From: Metaphire vulgaris
Lineage: Eukaryota > Annelida > Clitellata > Crassiclitellata > Megascolecidae
Assembly (NCBI GenBank): GCA_018105865.1
Contig: CM030840.1
Location: 9,196,294-9,260,293, forward strand
Direction: 5' to 3'
DNA: 64,000 bases
The notes beneath the pieces are model-generated. The model saw only the letters and a list, made by a program, of their open reading frames with translations. It made no database searches and had not been told where the DNA came from. Of this stretch, positions 22,835 through 35,095 are shown piece by piece. The first letter of the stretch is position 1; every line of letters begins with the position of its first letter. The translations under genes were made by a program, and so were the position numbers.

Positions 22835-24900
22835 CAAACATAGAGAGATATGAAGACAGAGTGATCATGGTGACAATAGAGGCGGAGCCGGTAAATCTGA
22901 CAATTATACAGGTATATATGCCAACAACAACACATACTGAAGAAGAAGTGGATGAAATTTATGAATATCTAGAGGAAAAAATCGAGAGGATAAGAGCTAC
23001 AAATTTTTGTGTTCTGATGGGGGATTGGAATGCAGTAGTGGGAAAAGGAAGAGAAGGAAATGTGGTGGGAGAGTATAGGATGGGGGTTAGAAATGAAAGA
23101 GGAGAAAAACTAATTGAATTCTGCAAGTTAAGAAACATGATGATAACAAACACTTGGTTTAAAAACGAAAAGAGAAGAATATATACATGGAAGATGCTGG
23201 GAGACATAGCAATATACAAAATAGACTACATTATGGTAAATGGACGATATAGAAACTGTGTAAAAAATGCGAGAGCCTACCCGGGAGCAGATGCAGACAC
23301 AGATCAAAACTTGGTAGTAATGAAGGTGAGAATACAACTGAAATACATAAACAAGAGAAAACAATTAAATCTACAATGGGATAGAGATAACATCAAAGAA
23401 AACGCAACAGAAATTGCGGGGAAGATCGAACAACAAGTGACGACAACAAACACAGGAGGGACAACGGAAGAAAGATGATAAAAACTAAAAGCTGTGGTAG
23501 TAAGAGAACTAGAGCAAGAAGCAGGAAGGAAGAAAAGAAGGAAAGCTAAAAAGCCATGGGTGACAAATGAAATGATAGAAGACATGGAGCAGAGAAGAAA
23601 ATGGAAGAAGCAGAACACAGAATATGCAAAAAAAGAACACAGGAGACTAAATAACCAGCTGCGAAGATCAACAGAAAAGGCGAAAGAGAAATGGTGGGAG
23701 AATAAATGTCAAGAAATAGAAAAGTTACAAGGACAAGGGAAACATGATCAAGTATATAAGGAAGTAAAAGATTTAACAAAAAAAGAAGGTATGCAGGTCG
23801 GGTATTAAAGACAAACAAGGAAATACACTCACAACTCAACGAGAAGTGGAAGAGAGATGGAAAGAATATATAGAAGAATTATACCTGAAAGACGGCAAAC
23901 CAACGGAACTCAATATAGAGGAACAGCAAACAGTTGAAAGCGAAGAGCTAGGACCAGGACTGATGAAAGAAGAAATTCTGAATGCATTAGAAGAGATGAA
24001 AAACAACAAAGCAGAAGGAGTGGACCACATACCAGCAGAAGCAATAAAGATACTAGGAGAGAATACAACGAAAGAACTGGTCGAAATCTGCCAACAAATC
24101 TATATGACAGGAGAATGGCCGAACGATTTTCTACAATCAATAATGATTCCGATTAAAAAGAAAGTAAATGCAATGGAATGCGAGGACCATAGAACTATCA
24201 GTCTATTATGCCATGCGGCGAAGATAATACTCAAGGTCATTACAAAAAGAGTACAAGCGAAAACAGATGCAATAGGGTTCCTTGGAAAGGATCAGTTTGG
24301 ATTTCGGAAGGGAACACGGGATGCAATCGGATGCTTAAGAATGCTAAGTGAGAGAAGACTTTTAAATGGATAAATGTCTATATATGCTTCGTGGATTACG
24401 AAAAAGCGTTTGACAGAGTAGACTGGAGGAAATAAAATAAACTAAAACTAAACCTAAAAAAAGATTGGTAAAAACATTGATATGGAGTGTGGCGTTGTAT
24501 GGGGCGGAGACGTGGACAATGAGAAAAGAAGATATAAAACGATTAGAGGCTTTTGAAATGTGGATTTGGAGGAAAATGCTAAAAGTAAAATACACAGAGC
24601 ATAAGACAAACGAGGAAGTCATGAAGGAGATAGAGGAAAAAAGAAGCCTGATAGATACAATCCGGAAAAGGCAGAGAAATTGGATGGGACATGTCCTCCG
24701 GCATGACTCTCTCCTAAGAACAATAATCGAAGGAAAAATGGAATTAAAGAGAGTGAGAGGTAGACCGAGAAAGATGATGTTGGAGTGGATGATGAATAAA
24801 GGATATCAGGAACTCAAAGAAGAAGCAAGCAATCGATCGGAGTGGGGAAACTGGATACCTGGACCTGTCGAGAGACAGGAACACTGATGATGATGAACTT
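22835..24900 (+). mobile_element. RTE-like LINE, 5' truncated, RT internally deleted
   Basis: The copy opens within the endonuclease: YEDRVIMVTIEAEPVNLTII, then FCVLMGDWNAVVGKG (23010), KIDYIMVNGRYRNC (23222). A charged linker runs 23470-23830. RT block 1 follows: MKNNKAEGVDHIPAEAIKIL (24000), LGKDQFGFRKGTRDAI (24280) and CFVDYEKAFDRVDW (24390). The palm with the FADD motif is missing; sequence jumps at about 24430 to the tail: IWSVALYGAETWTM, NWMGHVLRHDSLL and RGRPRKMMLEWMM. There are stops near 23476 and 24371. The end TGATGATGATGAA at 24887-24899 is the usual short-repeat tail of this LINE group. Confidence 0.88.
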
Positions 24901-25228
24901 TATGTGTCCTTAAACCTTTGGCAGGGTTATTTTGGGTTAAGTTCAGCGAATGGAAATTTCGTTTTCACTTTCGATTTTACATCAACGATTGCTAAATTTT
25001 TAATCGACCTCTGTCGTTTTCGCTACTTGATGATAGTACTTCAATTTTTCTCAGATTTCGAGATCAATATTTTCTGGGGTTCACATCCAATGATTGAAAT
25101 TTCCTTTCCATTTTCGATTTTTACGACAATCGTTAAATTTTTTAATTCGTTAGATGGAGCCATACATGACCTTATGTCATTTTTATATACATCACGAGGA
25201 CGTGATGTCTTATGGGAGAGAGCACTGT
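24901..25228 (+). other. No gene seen; unassigned
   Basis: AT-rich DNA with TCGATTTT.ACGA and TTTTCGATTTT phrases repeated at 24970 and 25115, suggesting an old internal duplication. A 108-codon ORF here has no recognisable content. Confidence 0.4.
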
Positions 25229-25405
25229 AGTGAATAGGACTTGTAGTTATAAATAGCTAGGGGCTGACCTTACTAGTAACCTTTGTAATAATCATCAACA
25301 CCTCTCTTTAGGACTAGGGGATCATTGTTAGCATAATGCTTATAGTCAGTACTAGTTTCTCTTGATTGGTTAGGCCTGATGTTTGTCAAATACAGTATTA
25401 GAGCA
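25229..25405 (+). repeat. LTR fragment, Gmr1-like family
   Basis: TGTAGTGAATAGGACTTGTA onward matches 16850-17025 closely, including TAAATAGC, CCTTTGTAATAATCATCA and GCATAATGCTTATAGTCAG. It stops near TATTAGAGCA. It may be the remains of a solo LTR. Confidence 0.8.
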
Positions 25406-26105
25406 AGGCAATTCAATACCAAAGGCAGGCCAGGAACCCTTCTTTTGCATACAGGTCAAGTAGGCGTGGCTATATGACGTCACTGGGGGGATTGGAGCGA
25501 CTGTTGCTACTGAGAAATCGTATCTAAGAAAGTAAATGGTACATTTTCTTTTTTTAAACAACTTTATCTCTTAAACTTCACAGACGTTTCGAAATACCAA
25601 CCATCTTCTTGTATGAACCTGGTATAGCTGATTTTGTAAAATTGAAAACATCAACTATAAGCATTACAACAACCAAGCAAAAGCAAGAGAATGTTGAAAT
25701 GGAGGCTCTATCTAAGAATGTTTTAGTTTGTTTATTAGTTGATTGTTTATCGTTTTTTGCGTTGACGCATCAAATTCTAGTATTGACATGCTCAAAATAA
25801 AGATACTAGTCTTATTACAATAATACAAAAGTCAGTTACGAAAATAAAGCGTTCAATAAAGTCTTGATCTGTAAGGAAAGCAATTACTGATTATCACTGA
25901 ATAATAAACACGAGAAATTGCAGATATTGCATAGTGCGAATAATAATGAAAAATTTAGAGAGAGTGTGAATATTGAAATTGCTAATTAATTGATTAACGA
26001 ATACAATGCCTAGTAAAACGAACATAATTATAGATAATCTGTAATCAATACAAGGTTTAATAATGTAAATAAAAGATACCAAAAGGGAGTAAACTCCCAC
26101 CAGTA
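25406..26105 (+). other. No gene seen
   Basis: AT-rich; ORFs of about 65 codons only. No repeat boundary recognised. Confidence 0.4.
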
Positions 26106-26106
26106 G

Positions 26107-26233
<127 letters not shown>

Positions 26234-26312
26234 ACTGATTATGGTGGCATATCGTACAAGTACTACTAGGACACCTTACAACTAAAAAAATAAACAGTAT
26301 ATGCTACAACGA

Positions 26313-26670
26313 TCAATGTGCTGGGTAACTTCGAACAAATAGAGCAGTTTTAAGTTCTCGTTTGAATGCTTCTATTGTCTTTGCCATAGTTGTTGACGGT
26401 GGCAGGCTATTCCAAACTTTGGCAGCCGCTACCGGAAACATGCGGTCACCAATGGTAACGTGGCATGTAGACGGAACAACGAGAGTAAGACTGGACGCAG
26501 ATCGCAATCGTTGACGAGAGTTGATGTCAGAAGTCTTGCAGAAACCAGCCGACAGATACGATGGCGCCAGACCATGAAGACGCCGATAAGCAAGGATCGC
26601 CAATTTGTATTCAATCCGCTGTGGAATACGAAGCCAGTGAAGTTCACAAAGAAGCGGTGTCACGTGATCT
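26313..26670 (-). pseudogene. CR1-like LINE, extreme C-terminus of ORF2
   Basis: An uninterrupted 116-codon minus-strand frame has LHWLRIPQRIEYKLAILAYR, RQRLRSASS and FPVAAAKVWNSLPPSTT followed by FKRELKTALF. These are the final motifs of CR1-clade ORF2. It is truncated upstream near 26670 at DHVTPLL-type sequence. Confidence 0.85.
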
Positions 26671-26695
26671 GATCTTCTGGCTTGATACCTTTAGT

Positions 26696-27333
26696 CAGTG
26701 TTTATTCTAGCCATCTTGACATTGGGGGGAATTTTGAAATGTTTGGGAGGGCAAGGTCTAAGTGTCCAAAAACCTTCACAAGTAAAAGGTTATCTTCCTT
26801 TTAAAATGGGCTGACAACCTCCCTAATATTTCGAATGCCATTCAAGCAAAATATTGTCATCTTTACATTTTCCCCTTCCAAAACAATAAAAGCCCCCCGT
26901 CGAAACACTTTTGGGAGGAATTTCCATCCCCATGCAAGTTTGCAACATATTAAAAATTGGGAGTGTGTTTAAACCTTGGGGGTATTCCCCCAGGGAAGGC
27001 CTAGAATAAAGTAATTAATTTGAAATATGTAAGAAGGGGCGTAAAACATTGGGCAGTCCCCAATAATGATGACCTTTTTTGCTTCTCAGCAGGGTATTTG
27101 GAGGGGTAAAAATAGAAAAATACCAGGCCGACCTTTTCTGCTTTCCAAGACTTTTTCGTAGACGAAAGGGGGTCTGACTTTATCGATGACCCCTTAACGT
27201 ATTTCATAGACGATTTAAAGTCCCCACCAAAATATGCATTATCCCCCATAATGGAGGTGGGATTTTCATATTTCTGGGGGCAACTTTTGAAAAGTTATTA
27301 TCCCCCATTTTGACGCCAGGTTTACGTCACTAT
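26696..27333 (+). mobile_element. Probable MITE, diverged inverted ends
   Basis: The left end CAGTGTTTATTCTAGCCAT then TTGACATTGGGGGG is mirrored on the right by the complement of TCCCCCATTTTGACGCCAGG. Inner arms keep GGGAATTTTGAAA / TTTTGAAAAGTTA. No target duplicate is readable. ACCTTTT.CTTGT-like motifs lie at 26777 (minus), 27068 and 27129. Confidence 0.5.
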
Positions 27334-27507
27334 ATGTAAGTAACAGTTAGATGGCATTAAAGCAGATAAATATATTTAGTTGCAGTGGTAAAGAAATGAC
27401 TGAAAGTAGGCTAATTACAAAGCAATTTTCTACGTAACCAATGCAACATCTTAATTGCGAATCACCAAAACACTACAAAACACTACACATCATTTAAAAA
27501 TGTTATC

Positions 27508-29260
27508 CTAAATATGTGCTGGGTGATCGTAGTGGCGACCTAAGCTGCGAATTTGTGAAAAAAAGTTCTCTAGACAATCTTGGTTAAGCCTCGCCGTTAA
27601 TATATACTGCACACCGTAATCACGGCGCAGTTGACGGTACAGTCCTTTAAGGGCGGCTATAGACATCAGGAAGCCCCTTTGAAAGGGAAGAAGAGACTGC
27701 TTCCCTACAACAGTTAAACCGGCCAGCACATCACTCAACGTGTCTAGAATCAGATCCTGCGCGTCTAAATTCAGTCCGTACGCACCAGTGCTCGCAAACT
27801 TCCCTTCCTTGTGCCGTGTGTTCAACAGATCAAATGCATCATTCACCAATGTGAAAAATTCAGCCATTGCTGTTTTGTGAGGCATGATGTATTTGATTGC
27901 TGCTGCCGTTGTCCTTGAAAACAGTTGTACCACCAGACGGACGTTTTGGCGCTGCATTCCGGCGACATTCAGATGGATAGGCTGCAGTCGGTAGGCTACT
28001 TTAACTTCATCACTATCAGTGTCCATTACAGTGTGAAAGTCATTTTTGTGAAAGATGGTTCCACTTGACATTTTGAAACCACTGTCAATGAAATGGTTGC
28101 GCAAAAGCTTCAGCGCGTGAGGAATGTCAGCGAAACACCAAATTTCTCGATCCGGAGCTACTGGGTTGGAAAATGAGGGACTACTCTCAGATACGCCCAA
28201 ATTCTTCAACAGCCCTCGATTGACACCGGCCATGTCGCATACACAAGCCACTACTGGATAGCCAATGTGCTCAATACTGGTGATTACGCCTTTGATTCGG
28301 TCTCCAGTAAGAGTTACGTCAAAATCGTAGTAGATGGGCTGCTTCCAGTTGTTCAGAAGTCCTCGTATCATAAAGACGAGAACCTTGCTGTGGGGACCGA
28401 CAATTCTATATTCCTTCGCGTCGTAACTCATACGCTGGTCAACACTCATCTCATCAAAGCTCAGAACGCAGACGCGTTGCCATTCTGTTAAGTTCCTGCT
28501 TTTGACTTTAAGCAGATCCATTGCAAACTCGCACATGCCAACATGACAGCCAAAGCCACTAACCCACTTTTTGAGGATGGACAGACCGGGCAGCGACAGT
28601 TTCTTCATGTTGCGCATGTAGCTGTACGCCTTTCGAGAAGTAACGCGAAGTTCTAGAGCACTGACTATGTCCTCTCTTGACCATCGAGTGCTAAACTTCC
28701 CACTATTCAGATATGCAATCTGCCCAGGACTAAAAATCGTAGCAACTCTGCGAGCCACTATTTCATTTATTTTGCACGACTTTTTACTTTCCTTAGACAT
28801 TTTTTGCCAGAAATTGACTCGGGCAAGAAGTAGTCTCTTCTGCCTAATGTTGTGGTTTTTAAGTTACTTCACTTGTTGCTTAAAATTCGCCACTTCTTGT
28901 CAGAGTGTTTCACAATGCAAGCAAGGGCTGCATTTTGGTTCCCTCATAAACAGTTGTTTTGAAGATGATGAAGTCATGTCTAGCTCGTTGGCAGTTGTTA
29001 GCTCTTCGACCATCGCACGTGATTGTCGTCTAGCAGCTCTCATGCTACGACTGGGTGATTTGACTGGCGAGATTTTGGTTGGCAAATTCCTCGTTGGCAC
29101 TGCGTCTGGTTGTAGCACACGTCTGGGTTTCGTACCCATCAGTTCGCTTTGTAAATCCCTCTCGAAATAGTCCTCACTGAAGTGTCTAGAACAGATTCTT
29201 GAATATGTCACATTAAATTTGTCCTTACGATAATCCACAGAATCTAGTAATAATAATATA
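27508..29260 (-). pseudogene. P-element transposase (THAP9-like), disabled
   Basis: The main frame (28800-27508, 430 codons) is a P-element transposase. Catalytic candidates are VLSFDEMSVD (first Asp), VVACVCDMAGVNRGLLKNLG (second Asp) and NQDCLENFFSQIRSLG near the C-terminus (Glu). DIPHALKLLRNHFI lies in the GTP-binding insertion region. Upstream in the same frame (29277-28900) is the end of a THAP zinc finger (SRICSRHFSEDYF, then LQPDAVPT) and a Ser/Arg linker. Two in-frame stops (TGA at 28900, TAA at about 28867) split THAP from the core across a likely coiled coil. The first THAP cysteines are absent, as is sequence after GRHYDHPAHI. Confidence 0.9.
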
Positions 29261-29336
29261 ATATAATAGATAATCAATATAATATAATAGATAATATAAT
29301 ATAATATAATATAATAGATAATCTACAGAATCTAGG
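29234..29336 (+). repeat. ATAAT-type tandem flanked by a short duplication
   Basis: Units of ATAAT with AGATAATC interruptions span about 29252-29321. The phrase ACAGAATCTAG occurs at both edges (29238 and 29324), so the array sits within a short duplication. Confidence 0.85.
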
Positions 29337-29339
29337 TTC

Positions 29340-30030
29340 TGGAGGAGACGCAGGAGACATATACGTTAATGGACACCAGGTGGAAAATGTGTCAGAATTC
29401 ATTTACCTGGGTAGTGTCCAGAGTTCTGATGGCAGGTGTCAGCGGGACATTACTCGCAGAATCGGCATAGCTGCATCTGCCATGAGATCTCTTCAAAATT
29501 TATGGCGCCAAAGACAGATACAGCTCGGTACTAAGATCCGAATTTATCAGTCCTGCGTCCTGCCAATTATCCTATATGGTTCTGAGACAGACTTGGACTC
29601 TGCTTACACGAGACTCTCAAAGACTACAGGCATTCCATATGCGCTGCCAGAGACAGCTTCTCTGCATTCGCTGGTTCGACTTCGTGACCAACGAAGCAGT
29701 CTCCAAACAGACTGCCCTCTTGCCAGTGACAGAAATTATCACGCGACGCCGTCTGTCTCTCTTCGGTCATGTGGCTCGCCAGGACAAGAACATTCCGGCC
29801 CATCGCGCTCTTGCCTGCGCCATTGCTCGACGCACCGAGACGCGTCCTCCTCCGAGCTGGAGAAGACCTCCTGGCAGACCACGCCGTACATGGCCCCAGC
29901 AGATCGGCGATGGTCTTCCTTCCACAATTCTTCATGAATGGTACTCATCCATTGGTCGCGGTCACAACTCGCGCAACACGAGATTGGCACAACGGACCTC
30001 TGTCGTCCATGTGAACAAATGAATGAAATG
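29340..30030 (+). pseudogene. LINE tail, post-RT region
   Basis: Begins VENVSEFIYLGS with a following Asp/Gly turn, then GIAASAMRSLQNLWRQR, VLPIILYGSE, and in the second frame AFHMRCQRQLLCIRWFDFV, RRRLSLFGHVARQDKNIPAH and SWRRPPGRPRRTWPQQIG. These follow the RT domain in many invertebrate LINEs. One shift lies near 29590. The ORF ends at 30022 beside an AATGAATGA tandem. Confidence 0.85.
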
Positions 30031-30245
30031 AATGAATGATAATCCACGTTCTACACAGTGAGGCATCTTTTCGATGGAATGGCACTCATCCATTGGTCGC
30101 GGTTGACACAACTTTTTACGCGCAATGCGTTGGTGGGCGAGCGTTGACTGTTGGTAGACCGTTTAGTCCTTACGTCGCGATGCGTTGGTGGGCGAACGGA
30201 CCGTTTAGTCCTCGTCGCGATGCGTTGGTGGACGATGTTCGAACA
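29938..30245 (+). repeat. Minisatellite seeded from LINE end
   Basis: CACTCATCCATTGGTCGCGG at 30080 repeats LINE sequence at about 29941. GCGATGCGTTGGTGGGCGA occurs three times (about 30122, 30176 and 30217), interleaved with ACCGTTTAGTCCT twice. Confidence 0.75.
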
Positions 30246-30377
30246 AATGAATTGTTCGTAAATGGTTTAGAATGATAATGGGCGTGCGACGACGTTTCTA
30301 TTGGTAACAATTGTTCGTAGCTGAGGATCATCTTTTTAACGAAAAAAATACGATGGTCAAAATGAAACGATTATTTT

Positions 30378-30629
<252 letters not shown>

Positions 30630-31009
30630 CAACGACAAGATTATCGTGACATAATGTCTAACGACTGCAAGGGCACGTAACAATAACAATATTAAACAGT
30701 AATGAAATGATGCTGTGATCATCTGTCTTCCTCGTGTTCTTACAGTTTGCAACGGCACAATTTTGTGGCATCTTATCATATACACTTAACCTGACTGCCT
30801 AAGTACTGTCAATATACTAACTTTTATCAACAATTATACAAATAACTGTATTCCTTTCATATTACAGCGGCTGGCTGTATTCCTTTAACATTGCAAAAGG
30901 CTGGTTGGCTGGCTGTTCCCAATCCCCCACTGACGTCATAATGGGCGGGGTTTGAGATAATGAGGCAGCAGTACATCGATGTGACTCATGTGAGCTAGCC
31001 TCTTAGTAT
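30630..31009 (+). other. No gene seen
   Basis: Unassigned DNA. GCTGGCTGTATTCCTTT and AGGCTGGTTGGCTGGCTGTT lie at 30870-30920 as a short repeat. Confidence 0.4.
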
Positions 31010-31850
31010 TAAACAGTTTTGGTATTAGAGCATGTGGATGGGTTGGGCGTGGACTATGCTGAATTGTTATTGGTTGCTAATGTTAATAAAAGGAACTGCG
31101 CTGGGGCAACGTGGGCGGTTCTCTCGTCGGTTCTCTCGGGTCCTCTCGGACACTGAACTCTAATACCATCGGGAGAGATCCGTACCGTGAGCTAGTGACA
31201 GGCTGTATAACTGTATAGTGTATATCTAAAATGATTTAGTCTTACATTAGATCCCCACCGTAGTGGACCCATACCCCATACCGTTCAGTACATGTTAGTT
31301 ATTCAATTGTCGAAAAAGAAGCGTATTCTCTAATTTTAGCAGTTCGTTTGTTTTCGGTTTATTTTGGTTCAAATTCTGTTGTCTTATATACTGCTCACTC
31401 GCCGTTGAAAGCAATATCTAGTATGACAAATTTTAATCAGCGTTTGTTGAGAGCTTAGAACTGAATCAGTATGCATTGAACAGGAAGAAACAATGTTTTA
31501 CCTGATCTACTTAGTGGGGTACCTGACATTCAATCTGTTTGTTAGGTGCTATCTAGATTTTTTCTCCTGTATATTTTGTACTTCTGTATTTTGTGTGATT
31601 TTTTCCTTCCCAGTTAAAAATCAACTGTAGGAGGAAGGATATGTTGTGAGACATTATGTTGACTTGCTTACTATGCACTGTGCTTACTTGCTTATTGCTG
31701 TATTTCATCATCATCCGGTTTGAATTTTATCGATTCAGTCGATTATTAATAAATCTCGTAAATCGTGTAATTTTCTCCTTAGTGTCGTCTCTTGCGCATC
31801 GAGCGCATCCAGTGTTGGAGCACTGGTAATAAAGTAGGTAATGAGTTTGT
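31010..31850 (+). mobile_element. Gmr1-like element with large internal deletion
   Basis: The 3' half of the LTR (31020-31272, matching 17020-17281) is followed directly by the end of RNase H (31282-31460, matching 16433-16600). Then come the purine tract AGGAGGAAGGAT and an LTR start TGTTGTGAGACATT at 31642, of the form seen at 13352. Gag, integrase and RT are gone. After CACTGGTAATAAAGT (31820-31834) it passes into LINE sequence; the same phrase precedes integrase at 13491-13505. Confidence 0.8.
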
Positions 31851-32460
31851 CTATCTGGGCTCATTAACAGACAACACCGGAAGCAGTGAATAAGAGGTGC
31901 TGAAGCGAATTGGTATTGCAAAGGGAAAGTTTTGCCTCGCTGAAAATAAATATTTGGCGCTCGAGTATCCGCCTCCATACAAAGCTTCGCCTGTATGCAA
32001 TTTATATAATTCCGGGGCGGCTCTACGGAGTAGAAACATGGACTCTGACCTCATCCACGATCAGGAAACTGGATGCCTTCCATCAATGGTTCCTGAGAAG
32101 AATCCTTAGAATATCGTACACCTCGCATACAGCAAATGAAGAAGTGTTCCGACATACAGGAGAGGAACCCATATCCATAAATATACGAAGCAGGCGTCTC
32201 CACTACTTTAGGCATATTGCGAGCGAAAGCAGCCTCAAACATGGATCATGCGAGAGCCCTACAGGAAGTATCCTAAAGGCCCCCAAAATCGTGGAAAAGA
32301 CCAGTTGGTCGCCCAAGAACTACCTGGCCAGAACAATTCGATTTGACTTGGCTTCGTGTAATGTTGCACTTCTCACTGCCTGGAAAACGGCTCAAATCAG
32401 AGATTATTGGAAATTTTAGTGGAAAAGGCTAGCCAGTGAGCTTGCCGATGATGATGAAGG
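31840..32460 (+). pseudogene. RTE-like LINE tail
   Basis: Starts GNEFVYLGSLTDNTGSSE. After a frame change it reads LYGVETWTLTSSTIRKLDAF, FLRRILRISYTSHTANEEV and RRLHYFRHIASE, the usual post-RT blocks. A stop near 31891 and two indels break it. It ends at 32448-32457 with GATGATGATGAA. Confidence 0.82.
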
Positions 32461-32538
32461 CTCTGTGGGTCACGTGCGTTTATTTTTATAATGCAGAAGT
32501 GGTACGTTGGCAGTGACCTTCAATAGCGACATATTTAA

Positions 32539-32539
32539 T

Positions 32540-32622
<83 letters not shown>
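32539..32622 (+). repeat. (ATC)n microsatellite
   Basis: 28 ATC units between the end of one LINE (32460) and the 5'-truncated start of another (32623). Confidence 0.95.
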
Positions 32623-32623
<1 letters not shown>

Positions 32624-33474
32624 GAAAATCGTCTGGCATTGAATCCGGACAAGACGGAATTCCTCTGGATCAGCACTCCAGGAAGAAGGAAGTTTTTGAG
32701 TCGAGTCCCTTTCACTGTGGGTGATGCTACTATTGTTCCTGTGGCGAGTGTGCGTCTCTTAGGTGTGCTTTTGGACGAAACGCTATCGTTTGATGCACAC
32801 ACCAACAACGTTATCCGATGCTGTCATTACCAGATACGGAGGGTCAAGCTGGTTCGGCGCTACCTAACGGTGAGTGCGGCCGTTCAGCTTGTACGGGCCT
32901 TCGTCTTGTCAAGAATGGACTACTGTAACAGTGTCCTGCTAGGCCTACCGGAAAACAAGCTAAATCGACTTCAGTCGTACTGAATCTGGCAGCACGAGTG
33001 GTCTTCGGTTGTCGCTGGAATGACCACATCACGCCACTGCTGAGAGACCGCCTCCACTGGTTACGCGTTCAACAGCGTATTGTTTTCAAGCGTTGTTGGC
33101 TCACTTTCCGAGCCCTTTATGATCCACACTGCCCAGAATATCTGAGTGCACTGGTGCAGCGAAAGACGTCAAATGAGTTGAGAATGAAGCTTCGGTCGAG
33201 TCGTCGAGTCCTGCTGCTTGTCCCTCCTCCGTCAAAGACCTCCAAGTTTGGAGAAAGGTCATTCTCCAAAGGGAATCCGTTACTTTGGAATTCGTTACCT
33301 GATGTTGTGTCGGAAGCTGTCTCTGCGGAATCCTTTCTTAGGAACTTAAAAACACACTTATTTAATATCGGATTTTATTGATAGAATTATGTTAAAGCGC
33401 TTTTGTCGTAGGCCTTAGCCTTGTTTACTGCGCTGGAAAAATTGTCTAGAAATAATAATAATAATAATAATAAT
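32623..33474 (+). pseudogene. L2/CR1-like LINE, RT thumb to 3' end
   Basis: RLALNPDKTEFLWISTPGR is RT block 6 just after the active site. It is followed by VRLLGVLLDETLSFDAH, VLSRMDYCNSVLLGLPENK, then in another frame LHWLRVQQRIVFKRCWLTFR, LLLVPPPSKTSKFGERSFSK, and NPLLWNSLPD leading to LRNLKTHLFNIGFY (stop 33379). One frameshift lies near 32980. The 3' end is AATAATAAT at 33452-33474. The best preserved member of this family here. Confidence 0.9.
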
Positions 33475-33792
33475 CAATCATCATCATCATCATCGTCATC
33501 ATCATCATTGCTCTCTGCCAACTCATTAGTGGCAATAGCTAGTCAGAAAACATTTCCAGGCCTTTTGTCAAATGTTAATTTTCCTCCTTCTGCAATTGTC
33601 AGTTGTCTTTCTTTAAAGTCTTCTTTTATGTTGTCTATCCATTTGTTTCTGGGCCTGCCTCTTCCTTTTTTTTATCTTCCTTGTATGTGTAGAGTGCTTT
33701 CTGGGAAGTCTCGAGTCTTCCATCCTGTTTACATGTCCATACCATGTAAGTCTCCTTTTTCTGAGTTTGTCCATGATGGTATTCTTTAGCCC

Positions 33793-34377
33793 AATGTTAA
33801 TTTTCCTCCTTCTGCAATTGTCAGTTGTCTTTCTTTAAAGTCTTTAGGACTATAGCAACAGTGTCCTTCTCGGACTATCTGGGAACCAGCTCAGTAGACT
33901 TCAGGCAATCATCAATGCCTCGGCTCGGATTATTTTCGGCTTTAGGTGGCACGACCATGTGACACCTGTGCTAAGGGACAAGCTCCATTGGCTTCGGGTC
34001 CCGGAGCGCATAGTTTACAAGCGGTGCTGGTTGACTTTTCGTGCTCTTCGGGACACAGCCTGTCCCGATTACTTGTCATGCCTAGTACGACGACAAACGA
34101 CGACTGGGTGCCGTCTCCAGCTGAGATCTAGCAGCCGCCACCGGCTGTACGTTCCTCCTTCCGGCCAGGACTCCGAAGTTTGGCGAGCGTTCTATGACTC
34201 GCGGTAACCCACGTCTGTGGAACGCGCTCCCTGATGCGCTGGTCGCGATTACTTCACCTGAAACGTTTGCTAAAGAGCTAAAAACGCATTTGTACACCAT
34301 ATCGTAGAGTTGACTGTTGACTGTACAGCGCTTTTGGTTTTGGCCGATGGCCATGTTACGGCGCTTCACAAATCGTC

Positions 34378-34408
<31 letters not shown>
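33793..34408 (+). pseudogene. L2/CR1-like LINE inserted into LINE
   Basis: DYSNSVLLGLSGNQLSRLQA opens near 33848, followed by VTPVLRDKLHWLRVPERIVY and KRCWLTFRALRDTACPDYL. A shift near 34180 leads to PRLWNALPDALVAITSPETF. It ends (AAT)n at 34378-34407, where the host LINE resumes. The first 50 bp (33792-33843) duplicate host LINE bases 33570-33622. Confidence 0.87.
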
Positions 34409-34734
34409 CCGCTACCGTATATCTTCATTTCTTGTTTTTGAAGTCTGCTAACTCCAAGAATTCTTCTTAGGCAGCTCATTTCTGCAACGAGTAGTCTTTT
34501 TTCATCTTCTCTTTTTGTGACCCAGGTTTCAGATTAGAGGTGGGTCGATTAATCGAAATCGAAATCGAATCGCGATTTTTGGAAAAACCGAAATCGAAAT
34601 CGACACGATTATTAAATCAATCGAAATAATCGAAATCGCGATTAATTTTCGATTATTCCCGTAAGTTATATTATACAATATTTCCGATTCAAAGAAAGAT
34701 CAATTTACCGTTGATCGTCAGATTTTCATTGAAA

Positions 34735-35095
34735 ATGGATTCAACAGCGTCTAAAGACAGGTACCATCTTTCTGGGTTTGACAGCAGCTTTCGATATGGT
34801 GTGTCATGTGTGTTTAATGTACAAACTCTCGCTCAACTTGCCACCCTGGTTCTGTCAACTTGTGGAATTACTCATCTCTGACAGACGGCTCTGAGTTCAC
34901 TTGGGAGAAAATGTCAGCTCCTGGAAACGTCAGCGAAACGGTCTAACACAGTGTTCAGTTCTAGCACCTATGTTATTCAATTTGTAGGCTTGTAGGCCTA
35001 CAAACGACTTACCGGATACCATCAGTAGGAAGTTTGGATACGCTGACGATATCGGTCTTGCCACCCAGACTCGATCCTTTAAAGAGATTGAAGAC
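34735..35095 (+). pseudogene. LINE RT piece carried inside a hAT element
   Basis: TGTIFLGLTAAFDMVCHVCL, then a helix, then LAPMLFNL and RKFGYADDIGLATQTRSFKE give RT blocks through the YADD active site. The reading resumes after the nested insertion at 35709 as QLNTDTQRIAEYCKIW. Stops are present. Gene capture or a LINE insertion into the hAT element are both possible. Confidence 0.75.

Noticed and set aside
28667..29170. 167-codon plus-strand ORF over the P element
   Set aside because: Antisense shadow; the minus strand has clear THAP and transposase motifs.
32470..32808. 112-codon ORF with a poly-Met run
   Set aside because: Antisense reading through the ATC array; the plus strand is a LINE.
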